NCBI GenBank assembly: GCA_026873275.1
Contig: JANTUC010000003.1
Span: 2,914,001-2,978,000 of the forward strand
From: Pseudopithomyces maydicus
Lineage: Eukaryota; Ascomycota; Dothideomycetes; Pleosporales; Didymosphaeriaceae
DNA: 64,000 nucleotides
Direction of reading: 5' to 3'
The notes under the pieces are model-generated. The model saw only the letters and a program-made list of their open reading frames with translations, was not told where the DNA came from and did no database searches. Numbering within the stretch: the first letter of the stretch is position 1; every line of letters starts with the position of its first letter. A program made the translations under genes and the position numbers. Positions 47,300 through 58,015 of the stretch are shown here, piece by piece.

Positions 47300-48673
47300 A
47301 TGGCGACTGAGGCAATCAGAATTTCTCCTTCCCACGTTGGGCTCATCCAGGCCAACACCGAGATTACGCCGGATGCCATCAAGGAGTGCAACAGGCTGCT
47401 CCAGAAGAACCACGAGGAATGGCACATGTTTTTCCGCGACACAGCGGGCCACAACCACATCGTCCACAGCCTTCTCACCGTCCTGTCTCTGGGCGGAACC
47501 CCCGAGGAGCTCGCCGCCCGCTACGATGACGGAACCCCCATCCAGCGCGTCATGCCCTCTGTCGACGCCGAACTCCTCTCCCAGCTTCGCAACAAGGACG
47601 ACCCCGAGGCCCTGCTCAAGTCCCTCGTCGGCCAGGTCCACCAGTACCACACCTACCTCGAGTTCTTCAAGGGCGAGATCGACGCCAAGGGCTGGAAAGA
47701 GTGCATCCTCCAGTACGTGCTAGCGCGCACGCCCGTAGCCGACCTCATCCTTGCCCGCATGTACGAGGGCGCCTACCACCCCATCATCCATCTCGGCCTG
47801 GGCGTCGAATTCCAGTCCCCGGCCATCGTCGCAGAGGCCCTCGCGCAGGCCGCCGCCCACGACGATGCAAACATCAGCAAGCTGTTCCAGAGCGCAGAGG
47901 CCGAGGCCAGCATCCTGTACCCCTCCATCAAGCCCGAGTCCATGATCGACCTCATCCACCAGGTCCGCGCCAACGACACCATCCGCAATGCCCCCGTCTG
48001 GACCGACTTCGGCTTCAAGATGCGCAACGGCATCGTCGGCCGCGCCCTCGAAGACATGTCCAGCCTCGCAGCCCGCTTCCGCATCCAGATCGATGAGGAG
48101 GACCTCAAGCGCCGCACCACCGAGATGATCAGCACGTGCGCGTACTTTGCGGGCGCCGCCCAGGACAGAGCCCAGGTCACGCGCAAGACGAAGATCGACT
48201 TCTTCTACATGCACTGTGTCACGAGCAGCATCTTCTTCACCGTCTTCAACAAGCAGGACTGGATCCCGCTCGCGGACCGCGTGCGCCTGGCCGAGTGGAA
48301 AGCCCGGCTCGACCTCGCGTGGTACGCCGTCTCCGGGTGCGCCGCGCTCGACACCACCGCCATCACCGAGTACGCGAACCCCGAGAGCGACGGGCTGTCG
48401 TGGGACGACCTGTTTTCGCTGGTGATCAAGGAGCACGACGACGGGCACGCGGCCAAGTTCATCCGGGCGCTGAAGAACGGGCAGGACGAGGCGAAAGAGT
48501 ACGAGGAAGGGCAGTATGCAGAGTATTTCCCCATGAAGGGCGACATGTGGTTGAAGCTGGCGAGGATGTGCCAGGATACGACAAAGGACTTGCCGACGGA
48601 TTTGAAGTGGGTGCCGTTTACGGGGTTCCCGCAGCCGTGGAAGAGGCCTGATTTGATTGCGACGGCGCCGTAG
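47300..48673 (+). CDS. mdpL: DUF4243 Baeyer-Villiger/questin oxidase-like enzyme
   Basis: A single intronless frame of 457 residues. It belongs to the AflY/HypA, GedK and MdpL family, cofactor-poor oxidases whose conserved blocks are visible here: an early EWHMFFRDTAGHNHIVHSLL, an IIHLGLGVEFQSPAIVAEAL block, DFFYMHCVTSSIFFT, and a closing HDDGHAAKFIRALKNGQ. GedK cleaves questin and MdpL an emodin/chrysophanol-type quinone, giving a benzophenone acid. It commits the pathway from anthraquinones to benzophenones and xanthones. No frame breaks or odd composition. An AflR-type site sits 136 bp upstream. Confidence 0.92.
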   Translation: MATEAIRISPSHVGLIQANTEITPDAIKECNRLLQKNHEEWHMFFRDTAGHNHIVHSLLTVLSLGGTPEELAARYDDGTPIQRVMPSVDAELLSQLRNKDDPEALLKSLVGQVHQYHTYLEFFKGEIDAKGWKECILQYVLARTPVADLILARMYEGAYHPIIHLGLGVEFQSPAIVAEALAQAAAHDDANISKLFQSAEAEASILYPSIKPESMIDLIHQVRANDTIRNAPVWTDFGFKMRNGIVGRALEDMSSLAARFRIQIDEEDLKRRTTEMISTCAYFAGAAQDRAQVTRKTKIDFFYMHCVTSSIFFTVFNKQDWIPLADRVRLAEWKARLDLAWYAVSGCAALDTTAITEYANPESDGLSWDDLFSLVIKEHDDGHAAKFIRALKNGQDEAKEYEEGQYAEYFPMKGDMWLKLARMCQDTTKDLPTDLKWVPFTGFPQPWKRPDLIATAP

Positions 48674-49266
48674 GGGTGATGTGATGTTTGTGCATACTTT
48701 TCTTGACTTGATGGTTAGATTTAAAATGGAGTATATTTATGGTTTCTTGATGAACAGTGCTTCGGATGTATACACATGCTGTCGTGCTGTGAATACTGCC
48801 CAGGTGTGCTTGGGGTAGAGATGTGCGCGGGTGCGGTGGGGAGTAGAACGCGGATACAAAGTGTTGATCAGTCTTCAGCTACACGCAGATAAGCCTACAG
48901 AATATCACGATGAATAGAAATCACAGATGATAAGGAGCTCAATGGCCTGAGTAGAATTAGTGCGTGCTTGCTCTTATATGATAAACACCTTTCTCCAATC
49001 GATCCACCCGTCAATAGGTGACAGTGAAAAGGAAGAGAAAAAAACCACTGCTGATTCACTTCTGCTGAAATGGATGGTAGGCAGCAGTTGAAGAATCATC
49101 AAAGCCAACCGGACAAAATACACCGTACTGCAAGTTCACTTACATCAGCACCTTCAAAGGTCTCAATCAATGCAATTGAAATAATATGCTATTCGATTTC
49201 GTAAAGGGTAATAACAGTTGATGTTACAAACAAGCCGTCTAAGTCATTCATCTAACCACCACCTAC
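48674..49266. other. Intergenic gap between converging genes
   Basis: This is the 3' flank of the DUF4243 oxidase and of the NmrA-like reductase. No gene or clear repeat was seen. Confidence 0.4.
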
Positions 49267-50148
49267 CTAAGCAGGCCCAGTACCCGACGGCAGATACGGG
49301 TGCGACCACGGGAAGAAATGTCTAATCAATCCCATCAAAATGCACATCGGAGTCCCCGAAGGGAACTTCGCGCCCGTCCCCCTCTTCGCATTCACAACAC
49401 CAACGTTCCTGCCCTCATAGCGGCCCTCAGGGTCCTGAGCCGCCTCAATCATACCCGCAGAAAGATCCAGGTAGCTGATGAAGCTCTCCTCCTCGTCGAG
49501 CGTCAAGCGGTGACCCCGCGAGACGTCGGGCGAGAGGCCAGCAGGCTTGATGAAGATGCACGACAGCCATGAGGACTCAGCGCGCATGATCTTCTCGGCG
49601 ACGCGCAGGTCCTCGTACACGTGCGAAGCGGCCGCCAGCATGATGGGGCGGAACCACCCGGGCATGTGGCGGCTGAGGTAGTCGTCGATGGTGGCGGAGC
49701 TGAGCAGGACCAGGGACGGGAGCTTGAGGCCGGGTTGGGCCTTGGCCTTGATGTTCTTGAGGGCGCCGATGACGGCGATGGCGCTGTCCTGCAGGCGGGT
49801 GTGTGCATTAGCTTGGGTCAGTGTCTTGGGGAGGGAGAGGGGGAAATGGAAGGGACTTGGGTGCAGTCTTACCTGGCTGACGCGGCATCCCGGGACGTTG
49901 TCGTTGGTGGTGGCTACCATGAAGATGGCCTGGGTGTCCTTGACGCAGGATTCGATGAGCTCGGCATCGTTGATGCTGCCGGCGAAGACGGTGACCTGCT
50001 TGTTGTCGATGACCTCTGGGAGGAGCTTGTGCAGCTTTGCGACGTTGCGGCAGTAGGCGTTGATCTTGTTCTCGGGCGACTGGAGCAGGTTCTGGATGAG
50101 GGCAGTGCCACAGTTGCCCGTGGATCCAAGGACGGCGTAGGTAGGCAT
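49267..50148 (-). CDS. mdpK: NmrA-like NAD(P)-binding oxidoreductase
   Basis: Exons 50148-49873 and 49788-49267 (84-bp intron, GTAAGA...CTGCAG) give 265 residues. The N-terminus is a Rossmann fold, MPTYAVLGSTGNCGTALIQN, with the atypical GxTGxxG motif of NmrA/HSCARG proteins and aldehyde-type reductases. AIFMVATTNDN and LVLLSSATIDDYLSRHMPG follow, then CIFIKPAGLSPD. In the mdp cluster the counterpart MdpK is thought to act together with MdpL around the ring-cleavage step, and the adjacent DUF4243 gene agrees with this. Substrate specificity cannot be read from the sequence. Confidence 0.82.
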   Translation of the reverse strand: MPTYAVLGSTGNCGTALIQNLLQSPENKINAYCRNVAKLHKLLPEVIDNKQVTVFAGSINDAELIESCVKDTQAIFMVATTNDNVPGCRVSQVRLHPSPFHFPLSLPKTLTQANAHTRLQDSAIAVIGALKNIKAKAQPGLKLPSLVLLSSATIDDYLSRHMPGWFRPIMLAAASHVYEDLRVAEKIMRAESSWLSCIFIKPAGLSPDVSRGHRLTLDEEESFISYLDLSAGMIEAAQDPEGRYEGRNVGVVNAKRGTGAKFPSGTPMCILMGLIRHFFPWSHPYLPSGTGPA

Positions 50149-51014
50149 GGTGTTGAACTATACTGAGGAGCCGGAAAGTGCAGTTTGAAACATGGCTCCC
50201 GTCTGCGTTGCGTTGCTTTTCATTTGGCTCGAGAAGGTCATGAAATTGGTCGTCCACGGACTTTGCAGTCACCAAAGTCAAGACAGTGGCAGCGACGGTC
50301 CAGAAAGCCCGCTTGACCCCACATGACCTGAGCAGAGCAAGGTCACCCAGAGCTCAACCGTCGTCAGCCAGTGTTGAGCGGGTGGGCCCCACGCGGGGCG
50401 ATGGCGATGGGGCGTCACCCAGGCAGGCGCCCCCACGCAGCTAGTCAGCAAGGGAGGTGCGGCGCTGGGTCCTACTGGGGCGGGGCAGGTGCACGGGATC
50501 GACGAGGCAAGCGCGCCCGGTCGCGTTCTCGGGGCGGAAGGCGCGAGGACAGGGGTCGGGTCGGAGGCGGGGTTAAGGGCGGGTGCAGGGCCGATGTCAT
50601 GTTTTGTCACACTGACACGGGCTTGTCACTTTGACCGGGGGCGCAGGCGGGCCACCAGCGTCGGTTCCAAGCACAACAGCGAGACGTGACACGGGAAGGC
50701 GGCTTGACGCCGCTAACCCCGCTGCATCCGCACTAATTCCGAAACGGAATACACGCAATCAAAGAAGACGCCCTGGTCTCGTACGCTCGCCGTGCCTCTT
50801 TTTCTTTGAGCGAGCCCCACTCTGCTGGCTGCTCTCAACCTACTTCTCTAGCTCCACTCCTGCCTCTCAGCTTGTATTTCCACACCACTTTCTTCTCTGC
50901 AAGATCATATCTGGTCAGACAATTCCTCACACCACTGCTCACATCACTTGTCACATCGATTCTTTCACTCCTCACATCACTCCTCCACACCACCCTTCAC
51001 ATCACCCCTCAGCC
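50149..51014. promoter_or_regulatory. Bidirectional promoter region (NmrA-like and SDR genes)
   Basis: About 0.87 kb between divergent genes. It is GC-rich at 50,380-50,600 and pyrimidine-rich just before the SDR start. No AflR consensus was found by eye, unlike most other promoters in the cluster. Confidence 0.4.
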
Positions 51015-51992
51015 ATGGGTTTCCTCTACAGCCAGTTCTTCAAGACGCCCCCGTACCCCAAGGGCAACTTTGCCGGCAAGACCATCATCATCACTGGCAG
51101 CAACACCGGTCTCGGCAAGGAGGCAGCTCGCCATTATGCCCGTCTAGGCGCCGGCAAGCTCATCCTCGCTGTCCGCACCGTCAGCAAGGGAGAGGTCGCC
51201 AAGGAAGAGATCATCAGCAGCACCGGCAACAAGAATGTCTTCGTGTGGAAGCTCGACATGAGCGACTACGCCAGCGTCCAGGCCTTCGCAAAGCGTGCCG
51301 AGACGGAGCTCGAGCGCGTCGACATCTTCAGCGCCAATGCCGGTGTCGTTCGCTCCGACTACCACGAGCTCAACGGCCACGAGGAGGGCATCGCCGTCAA
51401 CGTCATCTCCACCACCCTCCTCCTCGCCAACATGATGCCCAAGATGATCGAGACCGCCAAGAAATTCGGCGTCCGTCCCACCTTCTCCATCGTCGGCTCC
51501 GCCGCCTACGAGCACACCACCTTCCCCCAGCGCGACGCCCCAGACGGCCAGATCCTCAACACCGTCTCCGACAAGGCCACCGCAGAAAAGTACTGGGACC
51601 AGCAGTACCCCGTTTCCAAGCTCATCATCCTGCACGTCACCCGCGCCATCGCCGCTCACCACCCGGCCAGCGAGTTCCCCGTCACCATCAACATCTTGAA
51701 CCCCGGCCTGTGCTGGTCCGAGCTCGCCCGTGACACCGACGGCTGGGGCTTCTACCTCTTCAGGCTGGCTGTTGCGCGCACGACCGAGGTCGGTGGCCGC
51801 ACCGTGTGGCACGGTGGCCAGGCCGGCGTCGAGACCCACGGCAAGTACCTGAGCGACTGCGTGGTTGAGGAGCCCTCCAAGTTGGTGACGGATGCGAAGG
51901 GTCAGGAGGACCAGGAGCGCGTTGCCGCCGAGGTGCTCAAGGCTATCGAGGCTATCCAGCCGGGTGTGTCCAAGAAGTTCCAGACGTCTTGA
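51015..51992 (+). CDS. Short-chain dehydrogenase (protochlorophyllide-reductase-like SDR)
   Basis: An intronless frame of 325 residues. Features: TIIITGSNTGLGKEAARHYARLGA (cofactor loop TGxxxGxG), NVFVWKLDMSDYASV (acidic Asp of NADP-type SDRs), SANAGV, the catalytic Ser in SIVGSAAY and Tyr-Lys in YPVSK, and LNPGLCWSELAR. This WW-domain/POR-like group is common in fungal secondary metabolism for reducing ketones on aromatic or dihydro-aromatic skeletons. No equivalent belongs to the basic A. nidulans mdpA-L set, so here it may tailor a later dihydro- or tetrahydroxanthone step. Confidence 0.9.
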   Translation: MGFLYSQFFKTPPYPKGNFAGKTIIITGSNTGLGKEAARHYARLGAGKLILAVRTVSKGEVAKEEIISSTGNKNVFVWKLDMSDYASVQAFAKRAETELERVDIFSANAGVVRSDYHELNGHEEGIAVNVISTTLLLANMMPKMIETAKKFGVRPTFSIVGSAAYEHTTFPQRDAPDGQILNTVSDKATAEKYWDQQYPVSKLIILHVTRAIAAHHPASEFPVTINILNPGLCWSELARDTDGWGFYLFRLAVARTTEVGGRTVWHGGQAGVETHGKYLSDCVVEEPSKLVTDAKGQEDQERVAAEVLKAIEAIQPGVSKKFQTS

Positions 51993-52576
51993 TTTTCCTT
52001 TTTCTCCACGGTCATGATGTTTGTTTGAGTATGGGGATGGGTCGGGTCAATTCTCTTTCTTCTTGGGTTTACATGGTTTTCGGGGGCTTTATATACATCA
52101 TGGGGGACTTCTCATGGGGACTTAATGAATACATGAAATTTCAAATTTTGCTTCTCAAAACATGTTGTTTCGTTTTCGTATTACCCTGGTGCACATGGGC
52201 TCTCGGGCCCGGGACAAAGAAACTCATGTGAACCTTCCATGCCTGGGTAACATATGCTAAACTCCAGCACGACGCTGTCCAACCATGGTACCTCTGTATG
52301 TATTGTATGTCACGCAACCTGAAAACTTATCCAATTAGACTACATGGACCATGCCTCAGGCACAGCGCGCTAGCCACGTATAGCATTCACATGCGGATCG
52401 GCAGGCACGCAGCGGTCACAACGGGAGAAATCGCAGGAACATTTCGGTTCATCGAAGACCAAAGCAAGCCATGGCCTCAATAGATACAGCATGAATTATT
52501 TAAGTCTTAGAAGAGGTGCAGGTTCGTGACTTCGTGACGCGTTTTTTTCCATCCCCGGCGTGTTGCTTATGTATGG
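51993..52576. other. Intergenic gap
   Basis: This is the 3' flank of two convergent genes (SDR and FAD monooxygenase). No coding feature was recognised. Confidence 0.4.
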
Positions 52577-54158
52577 TCACGACCAATCGCCGTCCAGCAG
52601 GTCCTCGACGCGCTTCCCCTCCCTCATCGCCCCCGCCACCTCGTCCACCGTCCACGGCACAAACGTGTGGCCCGCGGGAAAGTTCGTGTTGTTGAATTCG
52701 GCGCCGCTGACAAGGTGCGCAAATGCCTCCCCGTACTTCTCGTACGCGTACGCTTCCGGGTCGTGGCTGAAGATCCACTTCGGGAAGCGCGTTCGCACCC
52801 GCCACGGTTCCTTCCAGATGGCGTCCCAGTCCGTGGCCGTCTTGAGCTGCGCGTTGACGAACGCCATCTTTTGCGCGCAGCTGACGCGCTCGTAGCGGAG
52901 GAGGTTGTATATCTTGGTGCCAGTTGGGGCCCCGCTCTTGCCCGCTAGCTGGAGGCAGGCTGCGAGCGTGACGGCGTCCTCGAGGGCTTGCGTCGCGCCG
53001 TTGCCAGACGTGGGCGTGAAGCTGTGCGCGCTGTCCCCGACCTGCACCACCCGGCCCCCCTGGGACGCCCAGTCGCGCTTGAGATCTCTCCAGAGCAACG
53101 GCCAGTGGACGACGTCGTGGGGGCAGGTTCGCACAAGAGCTAGCATGGCTGGGTCCCACCCGGGTACTTTGAGTAGCTCGTTCACGATAGTCTCGGGATT
53201 GGTATCCGGCTCCCACGTCTCCGTCGCCTCGCCTTGCGCGTCGAGCGGCGTGAATCCCCACGAGACGATGTCGTCCGAGATGAAAACACCCATGTACATA
53301 CCGGGGCCCAGCCAGTACTCCCAGACGGGGGCTTGTTGCCCCACCGCTCTCGTACCACAGGATCTTTCATGGCCACTTCCTTGGAGTAGGCAGTACGGTA
53401 AATCGACATGCCGCTGGACTTGGGCGGCGCCGCATGGCGGCCGTGGATGAGCACTTCAGATTTGGATTTCAAGCCGTCAGCAGCAACGACAATGTCCGCC
53501 AGACGTACCCTAAGTTCGATCAGATCAGTTGTTGGCCAGGATTATTCTAGGCAGGCTAGTATACATACTCGTCGTCTTGAAGCACGACTCCACCTTTGCC
53601 TTGGCGTTCATCTTCGAAATAGCTACGTACCGTCTTTCCGTACTCGATGGACATGCCAAGCCGCGCGACCTGTCGGAGGAGCATTCGATAGAACGTGCTT
53701 CGGATCTGGGCAGGTGCCACAAACGGGCGGTGGCCCTTTTCTTCGCGCTCTTGTCGATGCTCGGCGTCGTTATATGAGGGTACCGTGGGGCCGTAGACGT
53801 GCTCGCCTCGATGCGTCTCGTAGCTCACAACCGCGTTGACTTGCTCGGCATCCATGTCACGTTGCATGGCAGGCCAATGCCTCACCACCGACACGGCCGA
53901 CGGTAGCATAACGATGATATCTCCTGAATAGACGGGCCCATCGTTGCGTTCCAAGATTCCCAAGACGTTGTGTCCCTTACGCCAACACTCCAGCGCCGTG
54001 GTGAGCCCACCCATGCCAGCCCCCACGATCAAGACATCGAGACCGGTACTTGGCTGCCTCTCTGGCAGGTCGTTGCTGTTAGAAGTCGGCAGCCATTTTT
54101 CTACATCGAATTCGTGTTTATCTCCGACTGCGTTGATGGAGATTGCGTGGTGCACCAT
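52577..54158 (-). CDS. mdpD: FAD-dependent aromatic monooxygenase
   Basis: Exons 54158-53569 and 53519-52577 with a 49-bp intron (GTATGT...TTAG), about 510 residues. The N-terminus has a short leader and then the FAD motif LDVLIVGAGMGGLTTALE. The DG motif appears in VVAADGLKSK. The second FAD motif is VVQVGDSAHSFTPTSGNGATQALED. This is the salicylate-hydroxylase-like class that includes MdpD. In related xanthone pathways such enzymes hydroxylate or epoxidise the benzophenone or its precursor. The frame slips at the run of five at 53327-53331, and downstream motifs continue in the next frame. The gene is divergent to the thioesterase at 54433, with 274 bp between ATGs. Confidence 0.88.
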
Positions 54159-54432
54159 TGGGGGCGTATGGTTGAGCTTGGTTGCCTCAATTGCTTGGAG
54201 CGCGCGGAATGACTTTACATCCTTTCAGTCATTTTACGTGGGACGAGCCCGCGTGGACGGCGATTACCGGATCCCGGAGAAGTCATAATTTGGCGTCGGT
54301 CCGACGATGAGTGACTGGTCGCCAGCTATGTCCGATCGACCATGTTTTATTGGCGTGACACTCGTGTTGTCTTCGTCGGGACAGGCCATCTCCTCTCTTC
54401 ACCAAACACCACTCTCTCGAGTCAGCTTCAAC

Positions 54433-55413
54433 ATGGCTCCACACGCAGAGCCCGAGGTCGTTAACAAGGGAAACTATGAGGACAAGCACAAGGGTGGCTA
54501 CAAGCAGATCAACAAGGCCCTGAACATCTGCGCCTTCGAAGACTACCTCGACACGCAGCTCTCCCGCCTCCCTTCCATCCCAGACGTCGAGGTCCTCAGC
54601 CCACGCTGCATTCGTATTCTAGGCCAGAACGCCGGGAAATTCACCCTCCAGGGCACAAACACTTACCTCATCGGCACGGGCCCCGAGCGCATGCTCCTGG
54701 ATACGAGCCAGGGCCACAAGGAATGGGCAGACCTGATCGCCGCCACGCTCGCAGACCTCAACGTCTCCCTCTCCCACGTCTTCCTCACACACTGGCACGG
54801 CGACCACACCGGCGGCGTCCCAGACCTCCTCCGCATGTACCCGCACCTCGAGAAGTCCATCTACAAAAACATGCCAAGCGACACCCAACAGGCGGTCCCC
54901 GACGGCAGTGTCTTCAAAGTCGAGGGCGCAACCCTCCGCGCGGTGCACGCCCCGGGCCACGCCGAGGACCACACGTGCTTCGTCCTCGAAGAGGACAACG
55001 CCATGTTCACGGGCGACAACATCCTAGGCCACGGGACGGCTGCCGTCGAGCAGCTCAGCATCTGGCTGGACTCGCTGCGGCTGATGCAATCGCACGGGTG
55101 CAAGATCGGGTACCCTGCGCACGGTGTCGTGGTGCCGAACCTGAACCGCAAGATCGACCTCGAGCTCAAGGCGAAGACGAGGCGCGAGACGCAGGTGCTG
55201 GCTGCGCTGGCGGGGGTTCGGACCCCGGGGAGCAAGGCGAGTGTCACGGTCGGGGAGCTGGTCACGCTGATGCACGGCGATGATCTGGATCCGGAGGTCA
55301 GGAAGATGGCTATCGAGCCGATGATAGGGGAGGTGCTGAACAAGCTTGCGGAGGATGGGAAGGTGGCGTTTCAGATTCGGCAGCGGGAGAAGAGGTGGTA
55401 CTCCATCTCGTGA
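54433..55413 (+). CDS. mdpF: Metallo-beta-lactamase-type thioesterase
   Basis: ATG 54433 is chosen over 54307 because the MAPHAEPEVVNKGNY start fits the family and the upstream extension is low-complexity. The product is 326 residues and intronless. The zinc motif THWHGDHTGG is intact, followed by HAPGHAEDHTCF, FTGDNILGHG and a C-terminal His in GYPAHGVVV. Enzymes of this type (MdpF, GedB, ACTE) hydrolyse the ACP-bound octaketide of TE-less PKSs to release atrochrysone carboxylic acid. The PKS at 36660 lacks a TE, so this gene completes the core activity. It is divergent from the FAD monooxygenase. Confidence 0.94.
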   Translation: MAPHAEPEVVNKGNYEDKHKGGYKQINKALNICAFEDYLDTQLSRLPSIPDVEVLSPRCIRILGQNAGKFTLQGTNTYLIGTGPERMLLDTSQGHKEWADLIAATLADLNVSLSHVFLTHWHGDHTGGVPDLLRMYPHLEKSIYKNMPSDTQQAVPDGSVFKVEGATLRAVHAPGHAEDHTCFVLEEDNAMFTGDNILGHGTAAVEQLSIWLDSLRLMQSHGCKIGYPAHGVVVPNLNRKIDLELKAKTRRETQVLAALAGVRTPGSKASVTVGELVTLMHGDDLDPEVRKMAIEPMIGEVLNKLAEDGKVAFQIRQREKRWYSIS

Positions 55414-56211
55414 GGGGGCTGGTGGGGGGATTTTTTTGGGGGTGGGGGAATGTGCTGGACTGGACTGAACTGGACTGGACTGGGCTTGGATACATACACA
55501 CATGCCGAGATGGCTACCTACTTACTTACCTACTTACTTACTTGCTTGCCGAACGAATTATCTACTCTACCTACTACGTTACCTAGGGCTCTACCTGGCG
55601 TTAAATTGAAATAAGCTTTTTTCCTCCTCAGTTTAACAATCTTATACGCATTTTGCCCGGTCGATGGATTCCACAACGCCCGCACGCACGTAACCTCCCA
55701 TTCTTCCATCCTCGCTTCCTTCTTTCTTTCCTCCCCACCCACCTGCTACTCGCGTACCCGGCACCCACGTAAGACCTACGGGTAGATGCGAGAAGCCAAA
55801 ATCCACCACCGCTAGTCTTCGGGGCATATCCCTCGGCGTACGTACACTGCTCGGAGTCCCCGAGCACCGAGGCGTGCCCCCGCGTACGGCGGCATGCTGC
55901 ATCGTACGGTGTATACTTGACCACCCTGGGGTATAGGAGAGAACTGCAACGCCGTGGAGTGCTAGGGTGGAAGGACGGTGTCTGACACTTAGACGGGGTG
56001 GTTCCCCGGTTTGTTCTTCGCTCTACTGATAGTTTGGTTTTTTTGACTTTTGATTTTTGCGAACGGTTTGGAGTGCTGCAAACTAAGTGTTGTTGCTGCG
56101 AACTTATACGTACGAACATTTCTAGAGAGAGAGGTATATATAGGACGAAAGGGAGGAGAAGAAAGGAAAGAAAGGAAAGAAGTGAAAGGAAAGACAAGAC
56201 AAGAAAAGAAA
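55414..56211. other. Intergenic region with short tandem repeats
   Basis: CTGGA repeats lie at about 55455-55485 and TTAC/TTGC repeats at about 55518-55550. A purine-rich AAGGAAAG leader at about 56150-56211 directly precedes the GST ATG. No gene is supported. Confidence 0.45.
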
Positions 56212-57157
56212 ATGGCGTTCGGAACCCTCTACACGCGTAACGTACGTCGCACCACCCCTTCTCCCCAGCTTCCCTCCTCCCTCCTGCCCTCCCCTCCCCT
56301 TAACCACCCAAATACCCAAACAAACAACCGAACATACAACTCAAATTCACACACCAACAGCCCAACCCGCGCTCCTTCGGCATCATCGCCGTCGCGAAAT
56401 TACTGGACATCGACCTCGCGGTGCGGTATCTCGACCGCGAGAACGCAGAAGATGAGGCGCTGCTGTACAAGTTGAACCCTCTGCGACAGGTGCCGATTTT
56501 CGTGGGAGAGGATGGCTTCGTGCTGACGGAGTGCGTTGCTATTTTGCTGTATGGTACGTGATTGATTACCTCTTCACCCGCATCTCGCTCCCTGCAAATC
56601 TCACATACACATTCACACGCACGTCTATACATACATACCTCTGTTCACAAGCACGTATGTATATCTACTTTCTAACCCCACGCAGTCGCCTCCCAGAAAC
56701 CCTCCACCCCCTCCTAGGCTCCACCCCAAAGCAAACCGCGCAAATCCAAAAATGGCTCTCCTTCGCCAACAGCGACCTCCTCCCCTCCATCGGCGGCATC
56801 ATCCTGCCCCTCCTCCGCCTGCACGTCGCCGTGCAAAAGGACACGCAGGACTGCCTGCGCGCGCTGCACGCCGACCTCGCGCTGCTCCAGTCCCACCTCG
56901 AGGGGAGCAAGTACCTCGTGGGCGACGAGGTCACGGTCGCGGACTACTTCGCGGCGGGCACGATGGTGTTTGGCGTCATGGTCATGCATGCGTTGATTAG
57001 GGAGGAGTATCCGAGGGTACTGGAGTGGTTCTTTGAGGTCCATGGGAGGGAGGTGTTTAAGGGGGTGGTGGGGGAGGTGCATTTGTTGGGGGTGCCGTAT
57101 CCGAAGTTGGAAGATAGGAAGGTGGAAGGGGTGGGGGCTGAGGTGGTGGAGCCTTAG
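56212..57157 (+). CDS. mdpJ: Glutathione S-transferase-like protein
   Basis: A short first exon from ATG 56212 (MAFGTLYTRN) is followed by an exon with RSFGIIAVAKLLDIDLAVRY, NPLRQVPIFVGEDGFVLTEC (cis-Pro and the ESxA-like corner of the thioredoxin fold). A third exon holds the helical C-terminal domain: HLEGSKYLVGDEVTVADYFAAG is the GST N-capping/Asp motif. Total about 225 residues. The family conjugates or isomerises electrophilic intermediates, or protects the producer. The last exon needs a shift at the C5 run 56707-56711, where the upstream frame hits TAG and the conserved domain continues in the next frame. Confidence 0.85.
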
Positions 57158-58015
57158 GGTGGGGAGATGGAGGTGTGATTTCCTAGATGCATGGATTGAT
57201 GCTGGGTTTGGCCTCGTGCGAGGATGTGATACAGTTCTAATTGACTATTCTAAGACAGGCGCAATTTTTTGTCTTTGCATCTCGTGAGTACATTTTGGTG
57301 GAGCGTGCCTTGGTCGGTGGTGTTCATGTGTTGGTGAACCAAGCTAACCAAAGCCCCCCGAAACCGCCTCCCCAAACCAACAACCCCCTCTTCCACACCG
57401 GCGCTCAATAGTCTAGCGCCAGCGGCACAGTCCCCGCCCCGTCTGCATAGCGACGGCACAGTCCGCTCAGTCAGCGCCCAGCCCGGGCCCCTGCTCGGCA
57501 AAAGCGGGGTGTAGATCCGCGGGCGAGACGCCCCCGAACCCGCTAGTCACTCCCCCTCCGATCTCCCGCGTCATGCTCCAGCAAATCTGACACCCCTTCG
57601 CGCTCCGACCTTCGTCCACGTCCAAAACATGACCAGGCCCACCGCGCCCCGTCACCAAATGTCGCGCCCAGTTCCAAAGCAGAAAGCCCCAGTTCCAAGC
57701 CCCATGCCCGATGTTCCGGGCGGCGGTCCTTAATGCCTAAAGCCGCGGGCGCTACGCTCGTCCTAAGCCCGACGTGGAGTTTGCGGCGGCCTTGTCTGCG
57801 GTTCTTTGTAAGGGAAGGGGAGGGGAGGTAAGAAAGAAGACGGATGACGGACGGGGCGGGTCTGGCATGCATGCGAGGTGCCAAGGGGAGCGAAAGCGAA
57901 GCTCAGCTGGAGGGCCAACGCGCTTGGTTCCCGATATAAACCGCGGCATTCCTCCAAGGTGGTTGCTCATTCCCCGAGTCCCCTAACCCAAACGCCACAG
58001 TCAGATCAGAAAAAC
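57158..58015. promoter_or_regulatory. Intergenic region upstream of the epimerase-like gene
   Basis: About 0.86 kb, GC-rich with a TATA-like CGATATAAACC near 57932-57942, 75-85 bp before the ATG. No AflR consensus and no gene was found. Confidence 0.4.

Noticed and set aside
47720..48448. 242-codon minus-strand frame
   Set aside because: It is antisense to the intact DUF4243 oxidase and has no domain.
50149..51014. AflR-type site in the NmrA/SDR promoter
   Set aside because: TCGCGTTCTCG and TCGGTTCCAAG look similar but lack the required second half-site.
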